A stretch of 64,000 nucleotides of DNA from Micromonospora gifhornensis (GTDB taxonomy: Bacteria > Actinomycetota > Actinomycetes > Mycobacteriales > Micromonosporaceae): positions 186,001 to 250,000 of the forward strand of contig NZ_BOPA01000010.1 of the NCBI RefSeq assembly GCF_016863515.1. The letters are read 5' to 3'. The notes beneath the pieces were generated by a model, which did no database searches, was not told the DNA's origin, and saw nothing but the letters and a program-made list of their open reading frames with translations. Positions within the stretch are counted from its first letter, which is position 1, and each line of letters starts with the position of its first letter. Positions 35,122-44,871 of the stretch are shown here, piece by piece. A program made the translations under genes and the position numbers.

Positions 35122-36522
35122 TCAGAGCACCTTGCCGGGGTTGAGCAGCCCGGCCGGATCCAGGGCGGACTTGATCGCCTGGTGCACCCGTACGCCGACC
35201 GGCCCGATCTCCCGGGCCAGCCACTCCCGTTTGAGCAGGCCGACGCCGTGCTCCCCGGTGCAGGTGCCGCCGAGTTCCAGACCGAGGCGCATGATCTCGT
35301 CGAAGGCCCGCCGGCCGCGTTCCAGGCTGGCCGGGTCGTTGCGGTCCACCACGATGTTGGGGTGCATGTTGCCGTCGCCGGCATGACCGACGACACCGAT
35401 CGGCACCGCACACTCCGCAGCGATCCGGGCCACCCCGTCGAGGAGGGCGGCCAACGCGCCCCGGGGCACGGCCAGGTCGTCGATGATCAAGCCGCCGTTG
35501 CCGCCCGGGTACGTGTCGGCGGCGTACTTCTCCATCGCCGGATGGGCCAGCCGGCGGGCCTGCAACAGGGCGGCGGCCTCCGCCGCGTCGGTGGCCGCGT
35601 ACACCTCCTCGGCGCCGGCCGCCGTGCAGACCGCGGCCAGTTCGGCCAGGTCCTCGGCGGCCCGTGGGCCGGTGTCGGCGGCGGCCAGCAGCAGCGCCTC
35701 GGCGTCGGTCCGCAACCCCATCGGCCGGTACGCCTCGATCGCCACCAGATGGGTGCGGTCGAGCAGTTCGAGCAGGCTGGGGGAGAGGCCCTGGGCGGCG
35801 ATCCGGGCCACCGCCTCGCCGGCCGCGCCGGTCGAGCCGAAGACGGCGACCAGGGTCAGCGATGCCGCCGGGGCGGGTCGCAGCGCCACCGTCACCTCGG
35901 TGATCACCCCGAGGGTGCCCTCCGAGCCCACGAAGAGCCGGGTCAGGTCGTATCCGGCGACCCCCTTGGCGGTACGTCGTCCGGTGCGCAGCACCTCGCC
36001 GGAGGCGAGCACCACCTCCAGCCCGAGCACGTACTCGGTGGTCACGCCGTACTTGACGCAGCACATCCCGCCCGCGTTGGTGGCGACGTTGCCGCCGATG
36101 GTGGACGACTCCCACGAGCCCGGATCCGGCGGATACCAGAGCCCGTGCTCGGCCACCGCGGCGGTGAGCGCCGCGTTGACCACGCCGGGCTGCACCACGG
36201 CGATCCGGCTCACCGGGTCGATCTCCAGGATGGCGTCCATCGCCGTGGTGCTGAGCACCACCGCGCCGTCGACCGCGTTCGCCGCCCCAGCCAGCCCGGT
36301 CCGCGCCCCCTGCGGCACCACGGGTACGCCGTAACGCCCGGCCGCGCGGACCACGGCGGCCACCTCCTCGGTGCTGCGCGGCCGGGTTACCACCACTGGC
36401 GTGCCGGAAGCGCACAGGTCGGCCTCGTCGCGCTCGTACCCGCGCAGCAGGTCCGGATCGGTGAGCACCGCGTCCGGCCCGAGGGCGGCGCGCAGGTCGT
36501 CGAGGAGGAGGGAGGCGGCCAT
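35122..36522 (-). CDS. FAD-linked oxidase, GlcD/D-lactate dehydrogenase type
   Basis: A protein of 466 aa with the VAO/GlcD fold. The FAD-binding segment is VVPQGARTGLAGAANAVDG (about 69-87), followed by PDPGSWESSTIGGNVATNAGG and KGVAGYDLTRLFVGSEGTLGVITE. The C-terminal catalytic domain has the signature GHAGDGNMHPNI and TCTGEHGVGLLKR. It oxidises a 2-hydroxyacid such as glycolate or D-lactate; the substrate cannot be read from sequence. It stands alone, without GlcE/GlcF partners. The ATG at 36522 is clear. Confidence 0.92.
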   Translation of the reverse strand: MAASLLLDDLRAALGPDAVLTDPDLLRGYERDEADLCASGTPVVVTRPRSTEEVAAVVRAAGRYGVPVVPQGARTGLAGAANAVDGAVVLSTTAMDAILEIDPVSRIAVVQPGVVNAALTAAVAEHGLWYPPDPGSWESSTIGGNVATNAGGMCCVKYGVTTEYVLGLEVVLASGEVLRTGRRTAKGVAGYDLTRLFVGSEGTLGVITEVTVALRPAPAASLTLVAVFGSTGAAGEAVARIAAQGLSPSLLELLDRTHLVAIEAYRPMGLRTDAEALLLAAADTGPRAAEDLAELAAVCTAAGAEEVYAATDAAEAAALLQARRLAHPAMEKYAADTYPGGNGGLIIDDLAVPRGALAALLDGVARIAAECAVPIGVVGHAGDGNMHPNIVVDRNDPASLERGRRAFDEIMRLGLELGGTCTGEHGVGLLKREWLAREIGPVGVRVHQAIKSALDPAGLLNPGKVL

Positions 36523-36591
36523 GTCGCCGAGGCTACGGCCGGCCGCCGGTGATCATCAAACGGATGCCCGGTCCCGGGTACCGTGGCTGCC

Positions 36592-36882
36592 GTGATCTAC
36601 CTGGACCGGCCGGCCTGGCCGGCGCGTGGTCGTCTCTGGTCACACCTGATCAGCGACGTCTCCCTCGCCGAACTGCACGTCTTCGCCGAGGCGTTGGGCG
36701 CACCCCGGCGCGGCTTCGACCGCGACCACTACGACATCCCCGCCGACCGGTTCGACATGGCGGTCTGGCTCGGTGCCGAGGTACGGCCCAGCCGCGACCT
36801 GGTCCGCCTGCTGTACGCGGCGAACCTCCGCCGCCCCAAACACCTGCACCGGGTGCCGAGCCAGCCGGTCAGTCGACCGTGA
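36592..36882 (+). CDS. DUF4031 domain protein
   Basis: A protein of 96 aa with the DUF4031 signature: IYLDRPAWPARGRLWSHLISD at the start, then ELHVFAEALGAPRRGFDRDHYD. The fold and function are unestablished. GTG 36592 is chosen because TACCGT (36579-36584) ends 7 nt before it, suggesting a leaderless mRNA; the in-frame GTG at 36583 would lie inside that -10. Its 3' end overlaps the end of the convergent HD-domain gene by 14 nt. Confidence 0.82.
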   Translation: MIYLDRPAWPARGRLWSHLISDVSLAELHVFAEALGAPRRGFDRDHYDIPADRFDMAVWLGAEVRPSRDLVRLLYAANLRRPKHLHRVPSQPVSRP

Positions 36883-37531
36883 CGTCCTGATCCGCCGCCT
36901 GCAGGGTGCCCAGTTCGCGGGCGAGGTTGGCCCGGGCCCGAGGCTCCCAGTGGGTGGCCGGCCTCGGCAGGCGGAAGATGCTGGGCAGGGCGAGCAGGTG
37001 GGTGAGGACCTGGGCGCGGCCGATCCGGTAGGCGGCCGGCGGCACGTGGGCGTACTCCCGGCGGATCGCGCTCGCGTACCTGTCGTACTCCGGCTCGGCT
37101 GCGGCCAGCACGGCCAGGTCGGCGTCGCAGAGCAGCACCCCGTCGGCGTCCGCCGGATCCACCTGGTGCCCGGCGGTGAGCAGGACCAGCCGGCGCACCT
37201 CGGCGACCTCGGGACCGGGCAGCCCGGCGCCGGTGAGCAGGGTGTCGGCGAGCGCGGCGCTGTCGCGTTCGTTGCGGTCGCCCGCCGCCCGTGGGTCGTA
37301 CACCGCGTCATGGCACCAGGCGGCGAGCCGGACCAGGTCCGGGCGTCGCCCCGCCGAGGCGTACCCGTCGACGACGTCGAGCACGGCGGTCAGGTGGTCG
37401 ACCGTGTGGTAGTGCCGGTGCGGCTCCCGCCACCGTTCGAGCAGTTCGCTCCCGGTCGCCTCGATCGCCGCAGGGTCACTCGCCCCGGCGGCCCGGACCG
37501 TAGTACGCCACCGCTCGATCAGTCCCGCCAT
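36869..37531 (-). CDS. HD-superfamily metal-dependent hydrolase
   Basis: A protein of 220 aa. The HD-type metal ligands are visible in HYHTVDHLTAVLDVV (about 40-54) and WCHDAVYDPRA (about 72-82). The helical region also contains NERDSAALADTLLTGAG and TAGHQ, typical of the predicted HD phosphohydrolases of actinomycetes. The substrate is unknown but is probably a phosphoester or nucleotide. The ATG at 37531 begins the conserved region; the frame stays open further upstream but overlaps the divergent gene. Confidence 0.82.
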   Translation of the reverse strand: MAGLIERWRTTVRAAGASDPAAIEATGSELLERWREPHRHYHTVDHLTAVLDVVDGYASAGRRPDLVRLAAWCHDAVYDPRAAGDRNERDSAALADTLLTGAGLPGPEVAEVRRLVLLTAGHQVDPADADGVLLCDADLAVLAAAEPEYDRYASAIRREYAHVPPAAYRIGRAQVLTHLLALPSIFRLPRPATHWEPRARANLARELGTLQAADQDVTVD

Positions 37532-37629
37532 CCGGCCAGTCTGCCGTATCGGGGGACATCGTCGGCCCGACGGTGCGATCGGTACCGCTGCGCGAGGATT
37601 GTCCCGGCGCGCGGCGGGTAGTAGCGGCC

Positions 37630-38892
37630 ATGGCGGAGGCCCGGAAGCGACGTTTTCGAGTGCTGCGCCGTGACCGGATACGCCAGAGCCTGTCCGACAT
37701 GGGCACGGCACGGATCACCGAAACCGCAGCGCAGGTGCGCCAACGGGGCAAAGCGACCCTGCACGACCGCCTGCACCGGGTCCGGATGTCGCTCGCCCTG
37801 GCCGTACAGGCGGGTCTTGCGGCCGGACTGAGCTGGGTGGCCGCGCACGAACTGCTGGGCAACCCGCAGCCGGTCTTCGCCCCGATCTCCGCCGTGGGCA
37901 CCCTCGCCGTCTCGGTGGGGCAGCGATTCCGGCGGACCGTGGAGCTGATCATCGGAGTGGCGGTCGGGGTGGCGGTCGGCGACATCCTCGTCCACTTTCT
38001 CGGCACCGGTCCGTGGCAGCTCGCGCTGGTCGTCACCGTCGCCATCCTGCTGACCATCTTCGCCGGAGGAAGCGTCGCCATCGTCATCCAGGCCGCGGCC
38101 ACGGCGGTGCTGATCGTGACCCTCAGCCCGACGGTCGAAGCCCTGGAGATCCCCCGGTTCGTCGACGCGTTCGTCGGCGGTGGCATCGCGCTGCTGGTCA
38201 CCGCGATCCTGCTGCCGCTCAACCCGTTGCGGGTGCTCAACCGGGCCGCCCGGCCCGCCCTGGACCTGCTCGCCGACCAGCTCGACGCCGCCGCCGACGG
38301 GCTGCGCGCCCGGGACCGGGACAAGGTCCAGACGGCGCTGGACCGGCTGCGCGACAACAAGGCGGAACTGGCCACCCTCACCGAGGCGATCGAGGGCGCC
38401 AAGGAGACCGCCCTGCTCTCCCCGGCGCGCTGGCACCGGCGCAGCGAACTCACCCACTATGCCGAGGCGGCCGACCCGATCGATCGGACGATGCGTAACA
38501 GCGGCACCCTGATCCGGCGTGCGGTCACCCTGATCGAGGACGCCGAACCGGTGCCGGAGCCGATGCCGGACGCGGTCGCCCATCTCGCCGAGGCGGTCCG
38601 CCTGCTCAAGCGCGAGTTCGCCCAGGGTGAGGAGCCCGAGCGGGCCCGGGAGCGCTCGCTGCGCGCGGTCAGCGATGCCGGCCGGGCGTACGCCGAGGGG
38701 GTCGGCTTCTCCGGCAGTGTGGTGGTGGCCCAGGTGCGTACCACCGCCAGCGACCTGATTGTGGCCTCGGGGATCAGCCAGGAGGAGGCGAACCGGATGG
38801 TCCGGCAGTCCTTCGGCGAGACCGACAGGCCCGGTTCCCCGGCCGGCCCGGAACCGGAAGTGAAGCAGCCCACCGCGCCGCCGGTCGGCTGA
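37630..38892 (+). CDS. FUSC/aromatic-acid-exporter family membrane protein
   Basis: A protein of 420 aa. A basic N-terminal helix is followed by four to six membrane helices between about 55 and 205 (for example LALVVTVAILLTIFAGGSVAIVI) with the FUSC-type motif QPVFAPISAVG and GQRFRRTVE. The C-terminal half is a long cytoplasmic helical domain with coiled-coil character (DQLDAAADGLRARDRDKVQTALDRLRDNKAEL). It probably exports organic acids or acts as a membrane scaffold. ATG 37630 is favoured; the frame stays open 57 nt upstream. Confidence 0.8.
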   Translation: MAEARKRRFRVLRRDRIRQSLSDMGTARITETAAQVRQRGKATLHDRLHRVRMSLALAVQAGLAAGLSWVAAHELLGNPQPVFAPISAVGTLAVSVGQRFRRTVELIIGVAVGVAVGDILVHFLGTGPWQLALVVTVAILLTIFAGGSVAIVIQAAATAVLIVTLSPTVEALEIPRFVDAFVGGGIALLVTAILLPLNPLRVLNRAARPALDLLADQLDAAADGLRARDRDKVQTALDRLRDNKAELATLTEAIEGAKETALLSPARWHRRSELTHYAEAADPIDRTMRNSGTLIRRAVTLIEDAEPVPEPMPDAVAHLAEAVRLLKREFAQGEEPERARERSLRAVSDAGRAYAEGVGFSGSVVVAQVRTTASDLIVASGISQEEANRMVRQSFGETDRPGSPAGPEPEVKQPTAPPVG

Positions 38893-39023
38893 GCACGTCC
38901 GCCCGGCTCTGGAGCACCCCCGCCCGGTGTGAAGCGCGCCCGCCCGAGCCCGGAGCACGCAGGTGGCCGGCGTTGCCGCCGATGTCTGCGGCCCGGCGAG
39001 CCGGACATGACTACGCTGACCGC

Positions 39024-40475
39024 ATGGCCGACACCCCGTCCGGCGGTCCCCTGCCGCCGTCGCCGCCCGTGCCCGCCGCGCCGCCCGGTGGGAACGGGGC
39101 ACCTGGAGTGCCCCGTCGTCGGCTGGGTTGGCGCCGCGCCCTGGTGCTGAGCGGGGCGATCCTGCTGATCGCGGCCTGTGCGATCTTCATGCTCTTCACG
39201 CTCGGCACCAACCTCGGTACGGAGGCGCTGCTGATCGGTGCCGCCGCCGCGATCCTGCCGGTTCCGGTGCTGGTGGCCTGCTTCCTCTGGCTGGACCGGT
39301 ACGAACCGGAGCCGCTCAAATACCTGATCTTCTGCTTCGGCTGGGGTGCCTTCGTCTCCACCGCGGCATCCCTGCTGGTCAACGAGACCGCCGCCGGGTG
39401 GTTCGAGGATCAGGGCCTGCCCGTCGCGCTCACTGCCGTGCTGGTCGCCCCCTTCATCGAGGAGCTGACCAAGGCGATCGCCCCGATCCTGCTGCTGGTG
39501 TTCCGGCGTCGGGAGTGGTCCGGCATCACCGACGGCCTGGTCTACTGCGGGTTGTCCGCGATCGGCTTCGCGATGGTGGAGAACATCCTCTACCTCGGTG
39601 GGCACGGGTACGCCTCGGGCGCGGAGCAGTACGGCCCGGCCACCGGGGCGCAGCAGGTGATCGCCATCTTCATCGTCCGGATCCTGCTGTTCGGGTTCGC
39701 CCATCCCCTGTTCACCGCGATGACCGGTATCGGGCTCGGCATCGCCGCGCGGACGGCGGACCGTCGGGTCCGGGTGTTCGCACCGATCGCCGGTCTGCTG
39801 CTGGCGATGATGCTGCACGGGGCGTGGAACCTGATCCCGACGCTCACCCAGGCCACCGGCCAGGTGCTGATCTCGCTCTTCGGCTTCGTCGGCGTGATGG
39901 TGCCGATCTTCTTCGGCATGGTCGGCCTGGCGGTCTGGCTACGGGCCTGGGAAGGTCGCCTCACCGAGCGGATCCTGCCGGACTACGTGCGCGCCGGTTG
40001 GCTCACGCCACCGGAGGTGGCGGCGCTGAGCAGTCTCGGCCGCAGGCACGCGGCCCGGGCCTGGGCCCGACGGGTGGCCGGCGACGCCGGTCTGCGCGCC
40101 ATGCGCGGCTACCAGTTCGCGGCGACCCGGTTGGCGCTGCTGCGCGACGGCTCCCTGCGCGGACTGGACCGTCGGCCCGTCGACCGGGAGCGGACGGCGC
40201 GGGAGGAACGGGAGCTGCTGGACTCGATAAGCGTCTACCGGTCGTTCTTCGTGGGGCGGGACCCGCAGACACCTGTCGGCGTCTGGGACGGTCACCGCTA
40301 CCATCTGCGCTTTCCGGACGGATCGCAGCGTGCGGTGGACGCGCCGGAGGACCCGGTGGTCCCGATCCCGGTGGTGCTCGCCGCGCCCCCGCCGCCTGCG
40401 CCGTACCCGGGTCACCACCCTCCGCCGGGCTGGTACGGACCGCGCCCGGTGACACCCTGGCCACCGCACCGCTGA
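39024..40475 (+). CDS. PrsW-type intramembrane metalloprotease
   Basis: A protein of 483 aa. After a Pro-rich tail come about nine helices with the PrsW/CPBP-like active-site motifs: PFIEELTKAIAP (tandem Glu), an NTERMINAL-facing SGITDGLVYCGLSAIGFAMVEN (Glu-Asn), FAHPLFTAMTG and LHGAWN (His ligands). The cytoplasmic C-terminus is basic and then Pro-rich. PrsW homologues cleave membrane anti-sigma factors in other bacteria; the target here is unknown. ATG 39024 is 6 nt after TACGCT (39012-39017), supporting a leaderless start. Confidence 0.87.
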   Translation: MADTPSGGPLPPSPPVPAAPPGGNGAPGVPRRRLGWRRALVLSGAILLIAACAIFMLFTLGTNLGTEALLIGAAAAILPVPVLVACFLWLDRYEPEPLKYLIFCFGWGAFVSTAASLLVNETAAGWFEDQGLPVALTAVLVAPFIEELTKAIAPILLLVFRRREWSGITDGLVYCGLSAIGFAMVENILYLGGHGYASGAEQYGPATGAQQVIAIFIVRILLFGFAHPLFTAMTGIGLGIAARTADRRVRVFAPIAGLLLAMMLHGAWNLIPTLTQATGQVLISLFGFVGVMVPIFFGMVGLAVWLRAWEGRLTERILPDYVRAGWLTPPEVAALSSLGRRHAARAWARRVAGDAGLRAMRGYQFAATRLALLRDGSLRGLDRRPVDRERTAREERELLDSISVYRSFFVGRDPQTPVGVWDGHRYHLRFPDGSQRAVDAPEDPVVPIPVVLAAPPPPAPYPGHHPPPGWYGPRPVTPWPPHR

Positions 40476-40512
40476 CCGGTCCGTCGAGGCTGCCGGTCGA
40501 ACTCGGGCGTGG

Positions 40513-40680
40513 TCAGGTCATCAGGCTGGTGAGGAAGTCCCCGAACCCCTGGGCCATCATCACCAGGGCGCCGCCGATCGCCTTGAACATCTGCGCCGCG
40601 CCCTCCGGGCGGAACGCCATGAAGTAGATCAGGAACGCGAGGCTTCCCCAGGCCAACACCTTCTTCACGAATACCGGCAT
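40513..40680 (-). CDS. Small membrane protein, 55 aa
   Basis: The sequence starts MPVFVKKVLAWGSLAFLIYF with one TM helix (about 8-25), then FRPEGAAQMFKAIGGALVMMAQGFGDFL, an amphipathic or second short helix. GGGAGGG directly before the ATG is a strong ribosome binding site. The overall pattern recurs as small conserved membrane proteins in actinomycetes, but no function is known. It converges with the PrsW gene. Confidence 0.7.
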   Translation of the reverse strand: MPVFVKKVLAWGSLAFLIYFMAFRPEGAAQMFKAIGGALVMMAQGFGDFLTSLMT

Positions 40681-40770
40681 CGTCCCTCCCCAGGGCCGGT
40701 GGTGCGGCTGGCTTCCCGCCGGGGAGCGTGGCAAACGACGCGGACCGTGTCGGTGCGGTGCCGGGAAGGC

Positions 40771-41109
40771 TCAGAGGTAGAGCCCGGTGGCGTCTTCCTC
40801 GACTCGTTCGGCGGCCACCGCGTGCACGTCGCGCTCGCGCAACAACACGTAGCCGCGCCCGTGCAACTCGACCTCGGAACGGTCGTCGGGGTCGAAGAGC
40901 ACCCGGTCGCCGGAGACGATGGAGCGGACGTTGGGCCCCACGCCCACGGCGGTGGCCCAGGCCAGGCGCTTGCCCACGGCTGCGGTGGCCGGGATCACGA
41001 TGCCGGCGGTGGAGCGGCGCTCCCCCTCGCTGCCCTCCATGCGCACCAGGACCCGGTCGTGCAGCAGCCGGATGGGGAGGCCGGAGTCGAGGTCGTGGTC
41101 GGCTGTCAC
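40771..41109 (-). CDS. Divergent GroES-like co-chaperonin
   Basis: A Cpn10-fold protein of 112 aa. The GroES core is recognisable as LLHDRVLVRM, then RSTAGIVIPATA at the mobile-loop position, GVGPNVRSIVSGDRVLFD and the C-terminal VLLRERDVHAV. The residues of the mobile loop differ from classical GroES, so pairing with the GroEL at 26.9 kb is uncertain. GTG 41109 lies 7 nt after TAGCGT (41117-41122), so it is probably leaderless. It is monocistronic. Confidence 0.82.
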   Translation of the reverse strand: MTADHDLDSGLPIRLLHDRVLVRMEGSEGERRSTAGIVIPATAAVGKRLAWATAVGVGPNVRSIVSGDRVLFDPDDRSEVELHGRGYVLLRERDVHAVAAERVEEDATGLYL

Positions 41110-41275
41110 GTCGCAGACGCTACCGTGTCGTTTCCGGCAAGCCGCCGGTGGTCTGCGATTCACCGGACCGTCGGCGGGGCAATGTGTGGTGCAAACCTGA
41201 CCTACTGTCGAGTCGCCGGGCGTATCCTGTCCGCCCTGGCGCCGTGCACGGGCCGAATCCTGCCGGGAGGTGCGC

Positions 41276-42577
41276 TTGAGCCGATTCGAGCGGTTACGTG
41301 GACGGTTGCGCCGCGCGTACGAGTCGGGCCGGGACACGGTCCGCGCCGCCCGCAGCACGCCGCCCGATGTGCCCACGCCCGCCCGGGCGGCCTCGCCGTC
41401 GGAACCGGGGCCGGTGGCACCGCCGGCCGCCACCGTGGTCGGCGCGGAGCCACCGTCCCCGGCCCTGCACCACTCCACCTCCAGCCGCGACGACGCGGAC
41501 GTGCCGCACGCGCTGCGCATCGCCGCCGCCTGGTCGTGGCGGCTGATCGTCGTCGGCGTGGTGTTCTGGGCGCTGGTGAAGCTGGTCAGCACCATCAGCA
41601 TCGTGATCATTCCGCTCGCGGTGGCGATGCTGCTCTCGGCGTTGCTGGCACCGGCGGTGGGTTGGCTGCTGCGGGCCCGGCTGCCGAAGTCGCTGGCGAC
41701 CGCGGTGGTGCTGGTCGCCGGGCTCGCCGCGGTGGTCGGCACGCTGACCCTGGTGGTCAACGAGTTCATCAAGGGTGTGCCGGAGCTGGCCGCGAAGTCG
41801 AGCCAGGGCCTGCAACAGATCCAGGACTGGCTCAAGACCGGGCCGCTGCACCTGTCGGACAACGACCTCGACCGCTATCTCGAAGAGGCCCAACAGTGGG
41901 TCAACAACAACACCGAGCAGTTCACCAGCGGCGCGCTCTCCACTGCGACGACGCTGGCAGAGGTGCTGACCGGCACGATCCTGGTGCTGTTCGCGGCGTT
42001 CTTCTTCCTGCGTGACGGCAACATGATCTGGCGCTTCGTGGTCCGGCTGCTGCCGGTCGCCGCCCGTTGGAAGGTCGACGACGCGGGGCGCGCCTCCTGG
42101 GCCACCCTGGTCGCCTACGTCCGGGCGACGGTGCTGGTCGCCTTCATCGACGCCGTGGGCATCGGCATCTTCCTGGTCATCTTCGACATCCCGTTCGCCT
42201 TCCCGCTGGCCGCCCTGGTGTTCCTCGGTGCGTTCATCCCGATCATCGGCGCGACGCTCTCCGGCGGCGTGGCGGTGCTCGTCGCCCTCGTCGACAGCGG
42301 GCCGGTCACCGCGCTGATCATCCTCGGTGTGGTGATCGGGGTGCAGCAGGTCGAGGGGCACATCCTCCAGCCGTTGATCATGGGCCGGGCGGTGGCCATC
42401 CACCCGCTCGCGGTGATCATCGGGCTGGCCGCCGGTGTGGTCCTCGCCGGGATCACCGGAGCGCTGGTCGCGGTCCCGTTGATCGCGGTACTCAACACCG
42501 CGGTACGTCGGCTCGCCGCCCGTACCGTTCCCGACACCCCGCCCGACGCGGTCGTCGTCGCCTCCCGCGCACCCTGA
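41276..42577 (+). CDS. AI-2E family (TqsA/PerM-like) membrane protein
   Basis: A protein of 433 aa. After a basic, Pro-rich cytoplasmic stretch of about 85 residues come about eight helices with the AI-2E family pattern: paired helices near 95-150, a soluble helical insert (about 160-235, including LDRYLEEAQQWVNNNTEQF), then FLRDGNMIWRFVVRLLPVA and the conserved GAFIPIIGATLSGG and QQVEGHILQPLIMGRAV segments. Members export small molecules or ions; the substrate is unknown. TTG 41276 is chosen with GGGAGG 5 nt upstream; GTG 41270 overlaps the ribosome binding site. Confidence 0.85.
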   Translation: MSRFERLRGRLRRAYESGRDTVRAARSTPPDVPTPARAASPSEPGPVAPPAATVVGAEPPSPALHHSTSSRDDADVPHALRIAAAWSWRLIVVGVVFWALVKLVSTISIVIIPLAVAMLLSALLAPAVGWLLRARLPKSLATAVVLVAGLAAVVGTLTLVVNEFIKGVPELAAKSSQGLQQIQDWLKTGPLHLSDNDLDRYLEEAQQWVNNNTEQFTSGALSTATTLAEVLTGTILVLFAAFFFLRDGNMIWRFVVRLLPVAARWKVDDAGRASWATLVAYVRATVLVAFIDAVGIGIFLVIFDIPFAFPLAALVFLGAFIPIIGATLSGGVAVLVALVDSGPVTALIILGVVIGVQQVEGHILQPLIMGRAVAIHPLAVIIGLAAGVVLAGITGALVAVPLIAVLNTAVRRLAARTVPDTPPDAVVVASRAP

Positions 42578-42590
42578 CCGCGCTGGTCGG

Positions 42591-44735
42591 TCAGCTGTCG
42601 GCCAGCCGGGTCAGCGCACCCCGGACCACTTCCCGGCGGGTGGTGTACCAGAACGGCGGCAGCGACCGGCGCAGGAACGGGCCGTAGCCCCGGGCGGTCT
42701 CCAGCCGCGAGTCGAGCACGGCCACCACGCCACGGTCGCCGGAGGCGCGGATCAGCCGCCCGACGCCCTGCGCCAGCCGGACCGCGGCGATGGGCACGCT
42801 GACCGCGGCGAAGCCGGACCCACCCTGCGCGTCCACCGCCGCCGCCCGGGCGGCGGCCAGTGGCTCGTCGGGCCGCGGAAACGGCAGCCGGTCGATCACG
42901 ACGAGCTGGCACGAGTCACCTGGCACGTCCACGCCCTGCCACAGGGACATCACCCCGAACAGGCAGCTCGACCGTTCCTCCCGGAACCGGCGGACCAGCA
43001 GCGGCAGGGCTTCCTCACCCTGCAACAGCACGGGCAGGTCGGTGCGGGCCCGCAGCAGCTCCGCGGCCTGGGTGGCGGCCCGCCGGGAGGAGAACAACCC
43101 GAGCGTACGACCACCGAGCGCGGTGACCAGCTCGATCAACTCCTCCCCGGCGGCGTCGGGCAGCCCGGAGACGCTGGGGCGGGGCAGGTGCGCGGCCACG
43201 TAGAGGATCCCCTGGCGGGGGTAGTCGAACGGGGAGCCGACGTCCAGCGAACGCCAGCCCGGCCCCGAGTCGGCGTACTGGCTGGGGGAGTCCTTGGCGC
43301 TGCCGCCGGCGGTCGGTGCGGTGCCGCCCGGTCGTACGGTCGAGGCGGCGAGCGCCTCGGCGGCCGGCGACGGCGGGCCGGGCGGTGGCGCTTCGAGGCC
43401 CAGCGCCCGGGCCACCGTGTCGAAGCGCCCGCCCAGTGCGAGTGTCGCCGAGGTGGCCACCACCGTCCGCTCGTCGTACAGGTGGGTGGCGAGCGTACCG
43501 GCGACCGACAGCGGCGCCACCACCAGCGCCCGCCGGCCGGTGTTGTCGTTGCGTTCCACCCAGGCGACGTCGTGCTCCGCCTCCTCCAGCAGCCGCTGGG
43601 CGGTGGTGGACATCTCGTCGAGGACGGCCTTGGCCTGCTGTTTGCGGACCGGGTCCGGGTCGTCGGCCTTGATGTCGCCGATGGCGTCCAGGGCGGCCCG
43701 GGTCGCCGCGTCCAGCAACGTGCACGCCTCCCGCAACGGACCGGGCAGGCCGCTGGTGATCCGTCCGGCCGGGGCCTCGGCCAGCCCGATCGCGAGAGCG
43801 TCACCGGCCTCGGTCAGCAACTCGGCCGTCTCCGGACGCAGCAACGGGCGGGCCCGCCGGGCGGACCGGTCGATGAGATCCGGGGTCAGTTCCGCCTGCG
43901 CCGCCGAGGAGACCCGATCGGCCAGCTCGTGCGCCTCGTCGACGACAAGCAGCCGGTGCGGCGGGACGATGTGTCGTCCGGCGAGCATGTCGACCGCGAG
44001 CAGGCTGTGGTTGGTCACCACGATGTCGGCTTCCCGAGCCCGGGCGCGGGAAGCCTCCGCGAAGCACTCCGCACCGTACGGGCAGCGGGCCGCGCCGACG
44101 CACTCACGGGCCGGCATCGAGGCCAGCCGCCAGGCCTGGTCGTCGACGCCCGGGTCGAGTTCGTCCCGGTCGCCGGTGTCGGTCTCCAACGCCCAGTCCC
44201 GCAGGCGTTGGATCTGCTTGCCGAGGCGGCCCGCCTCACCGAGCCAGCGGGCGCCGCCACCGGGCCGCTCGGCCGGAGCGTCGAAGAGGGTGTCCGCCGG
44301 CTCGTCCTCGGTCGAGTTGTCCAGCCGGGCCAGGCAGAGGTAGTGGTGCCGGCCCTTGAGTACGGCGTACGTAGGGCGTCGTCCCAGCAGCGGCTCGACC
44401 GCGTCGGCGAGCCGGGGCAGATCGTGCTCGACCAGCTGGGACTGCAACGCCAGGGTGGCGGTGGAGATCACCACCGGGCCGTCGACGGTGAGCGCGGGAG
44501 CGAGATAGGCAAGCGACTTGCCGGTGCCGGTGCCGGCCTGCACCAGCAGGTGCTCACCGGAGGCCACGCACTCCTCGATCGCCGTGGCCATCTGCTGCTG
44601 ACCCGGACGAGCGGTGCCACCGGGCACCGCACCGACCGCGGCGGCCAGCAACTCGGCCCCACCCGGGCGATCACCGGACCGACGGGCCCTGCTGCGGGTC
44701 GAGGCGGAGCCGGTGGCGGTGCGGGGCGGGGTCAC
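42591..44735 (-). CDS. DinG/XPD-type ATP-dependent DNA helicase
   Basis: A superfamily 2 helicase of 714 aa. Walker A is AGTGTGKSLAYLAPA, the DEAH box is LLVVDEAHELADR, and a late QGVGRLIRASGDRG is motif VI. Four cysteines in the order YLCLARL, ECVGAARC and AECFAE fit the iron-sulfur cluster domain of DinG/XPD. It probably unwinds DNA 5' to 3', acting on R-loops or damaged forks. GTG 44735 is preferred: TACCGT (44742-44747) ends 6 nt before it, and starting further upstream would run into the divergent DUF402 gene. It is convergent with the AI-2E gene. Confidence 0.9.
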   Translation of the reverse strand: MTPPRTATGSASTRSRARRSGDRPGGAELLAAAVGAVPGGTARPGQQQMATAIEECVASGEHLLVQAGTGTGKSLAYLAPALTVDGPVVISTATLALQSQLVEHDLPRLADAVEPLLGRRPTYAVLKGRHHYLCLARLDNSTEDEPADTLFDAPAERPGGGARWLGEAGRLGKQIQRLRDWALETDTGDRDELDPGVDDQAWRLASMPARECVGAARCPYGAECFAEASRARAREADIVVTNHSLLAVDMLAGRHIVPPHRLLVVDEAHELADRVSSAAQAELTPDLIDRSARRARPLLRPETAELLTEAGDALAIGLAEAPAGRITSGLPGPLREACTLLDAATRAALDAIGDIKADDPDPVRKQQAKAVLDEMSTTAQRLLEEAEHDVAWVERNDNTGRRALVVAPLSVAGTLATHLYDERTVVATSATLALGGRFDTVARALGLEAPPPGPPSPAAEALAASTVRPGGTAPTAGGSAKDSPSQYADSGPGWRSLDVGSPFDYPRQGILYVAAHLPRPSVSGLPDAAGEELIELVTALGGRTLGLFSSRRAATQAAELLRARTDLPVLLQGEEALPLLVRRFREERSSCLFGVMSLWQGVDVPGDSCQLVVIDRLPFPRPDEPLAAARAAAVDAQGGSGFAAVSVPIAAVRLAQGVGRLIRASGDRGVVAVLDSRLETARGYGPFLRRSLPPFWYTTRREVVRGALTRLADS

Positions 44736-44871
44736 CGTGGCACGGTACCCGCCGGGACCGACGCGGGCGGTACCGATCGGACCGTGTTGCGGTTCACGCA
44801 GCGGATACCGCCCTTGCGTCCGGTAACTTCCCGACGGCGCGGCGTGGGCGTAATCGGTTAGGGTGCGACTC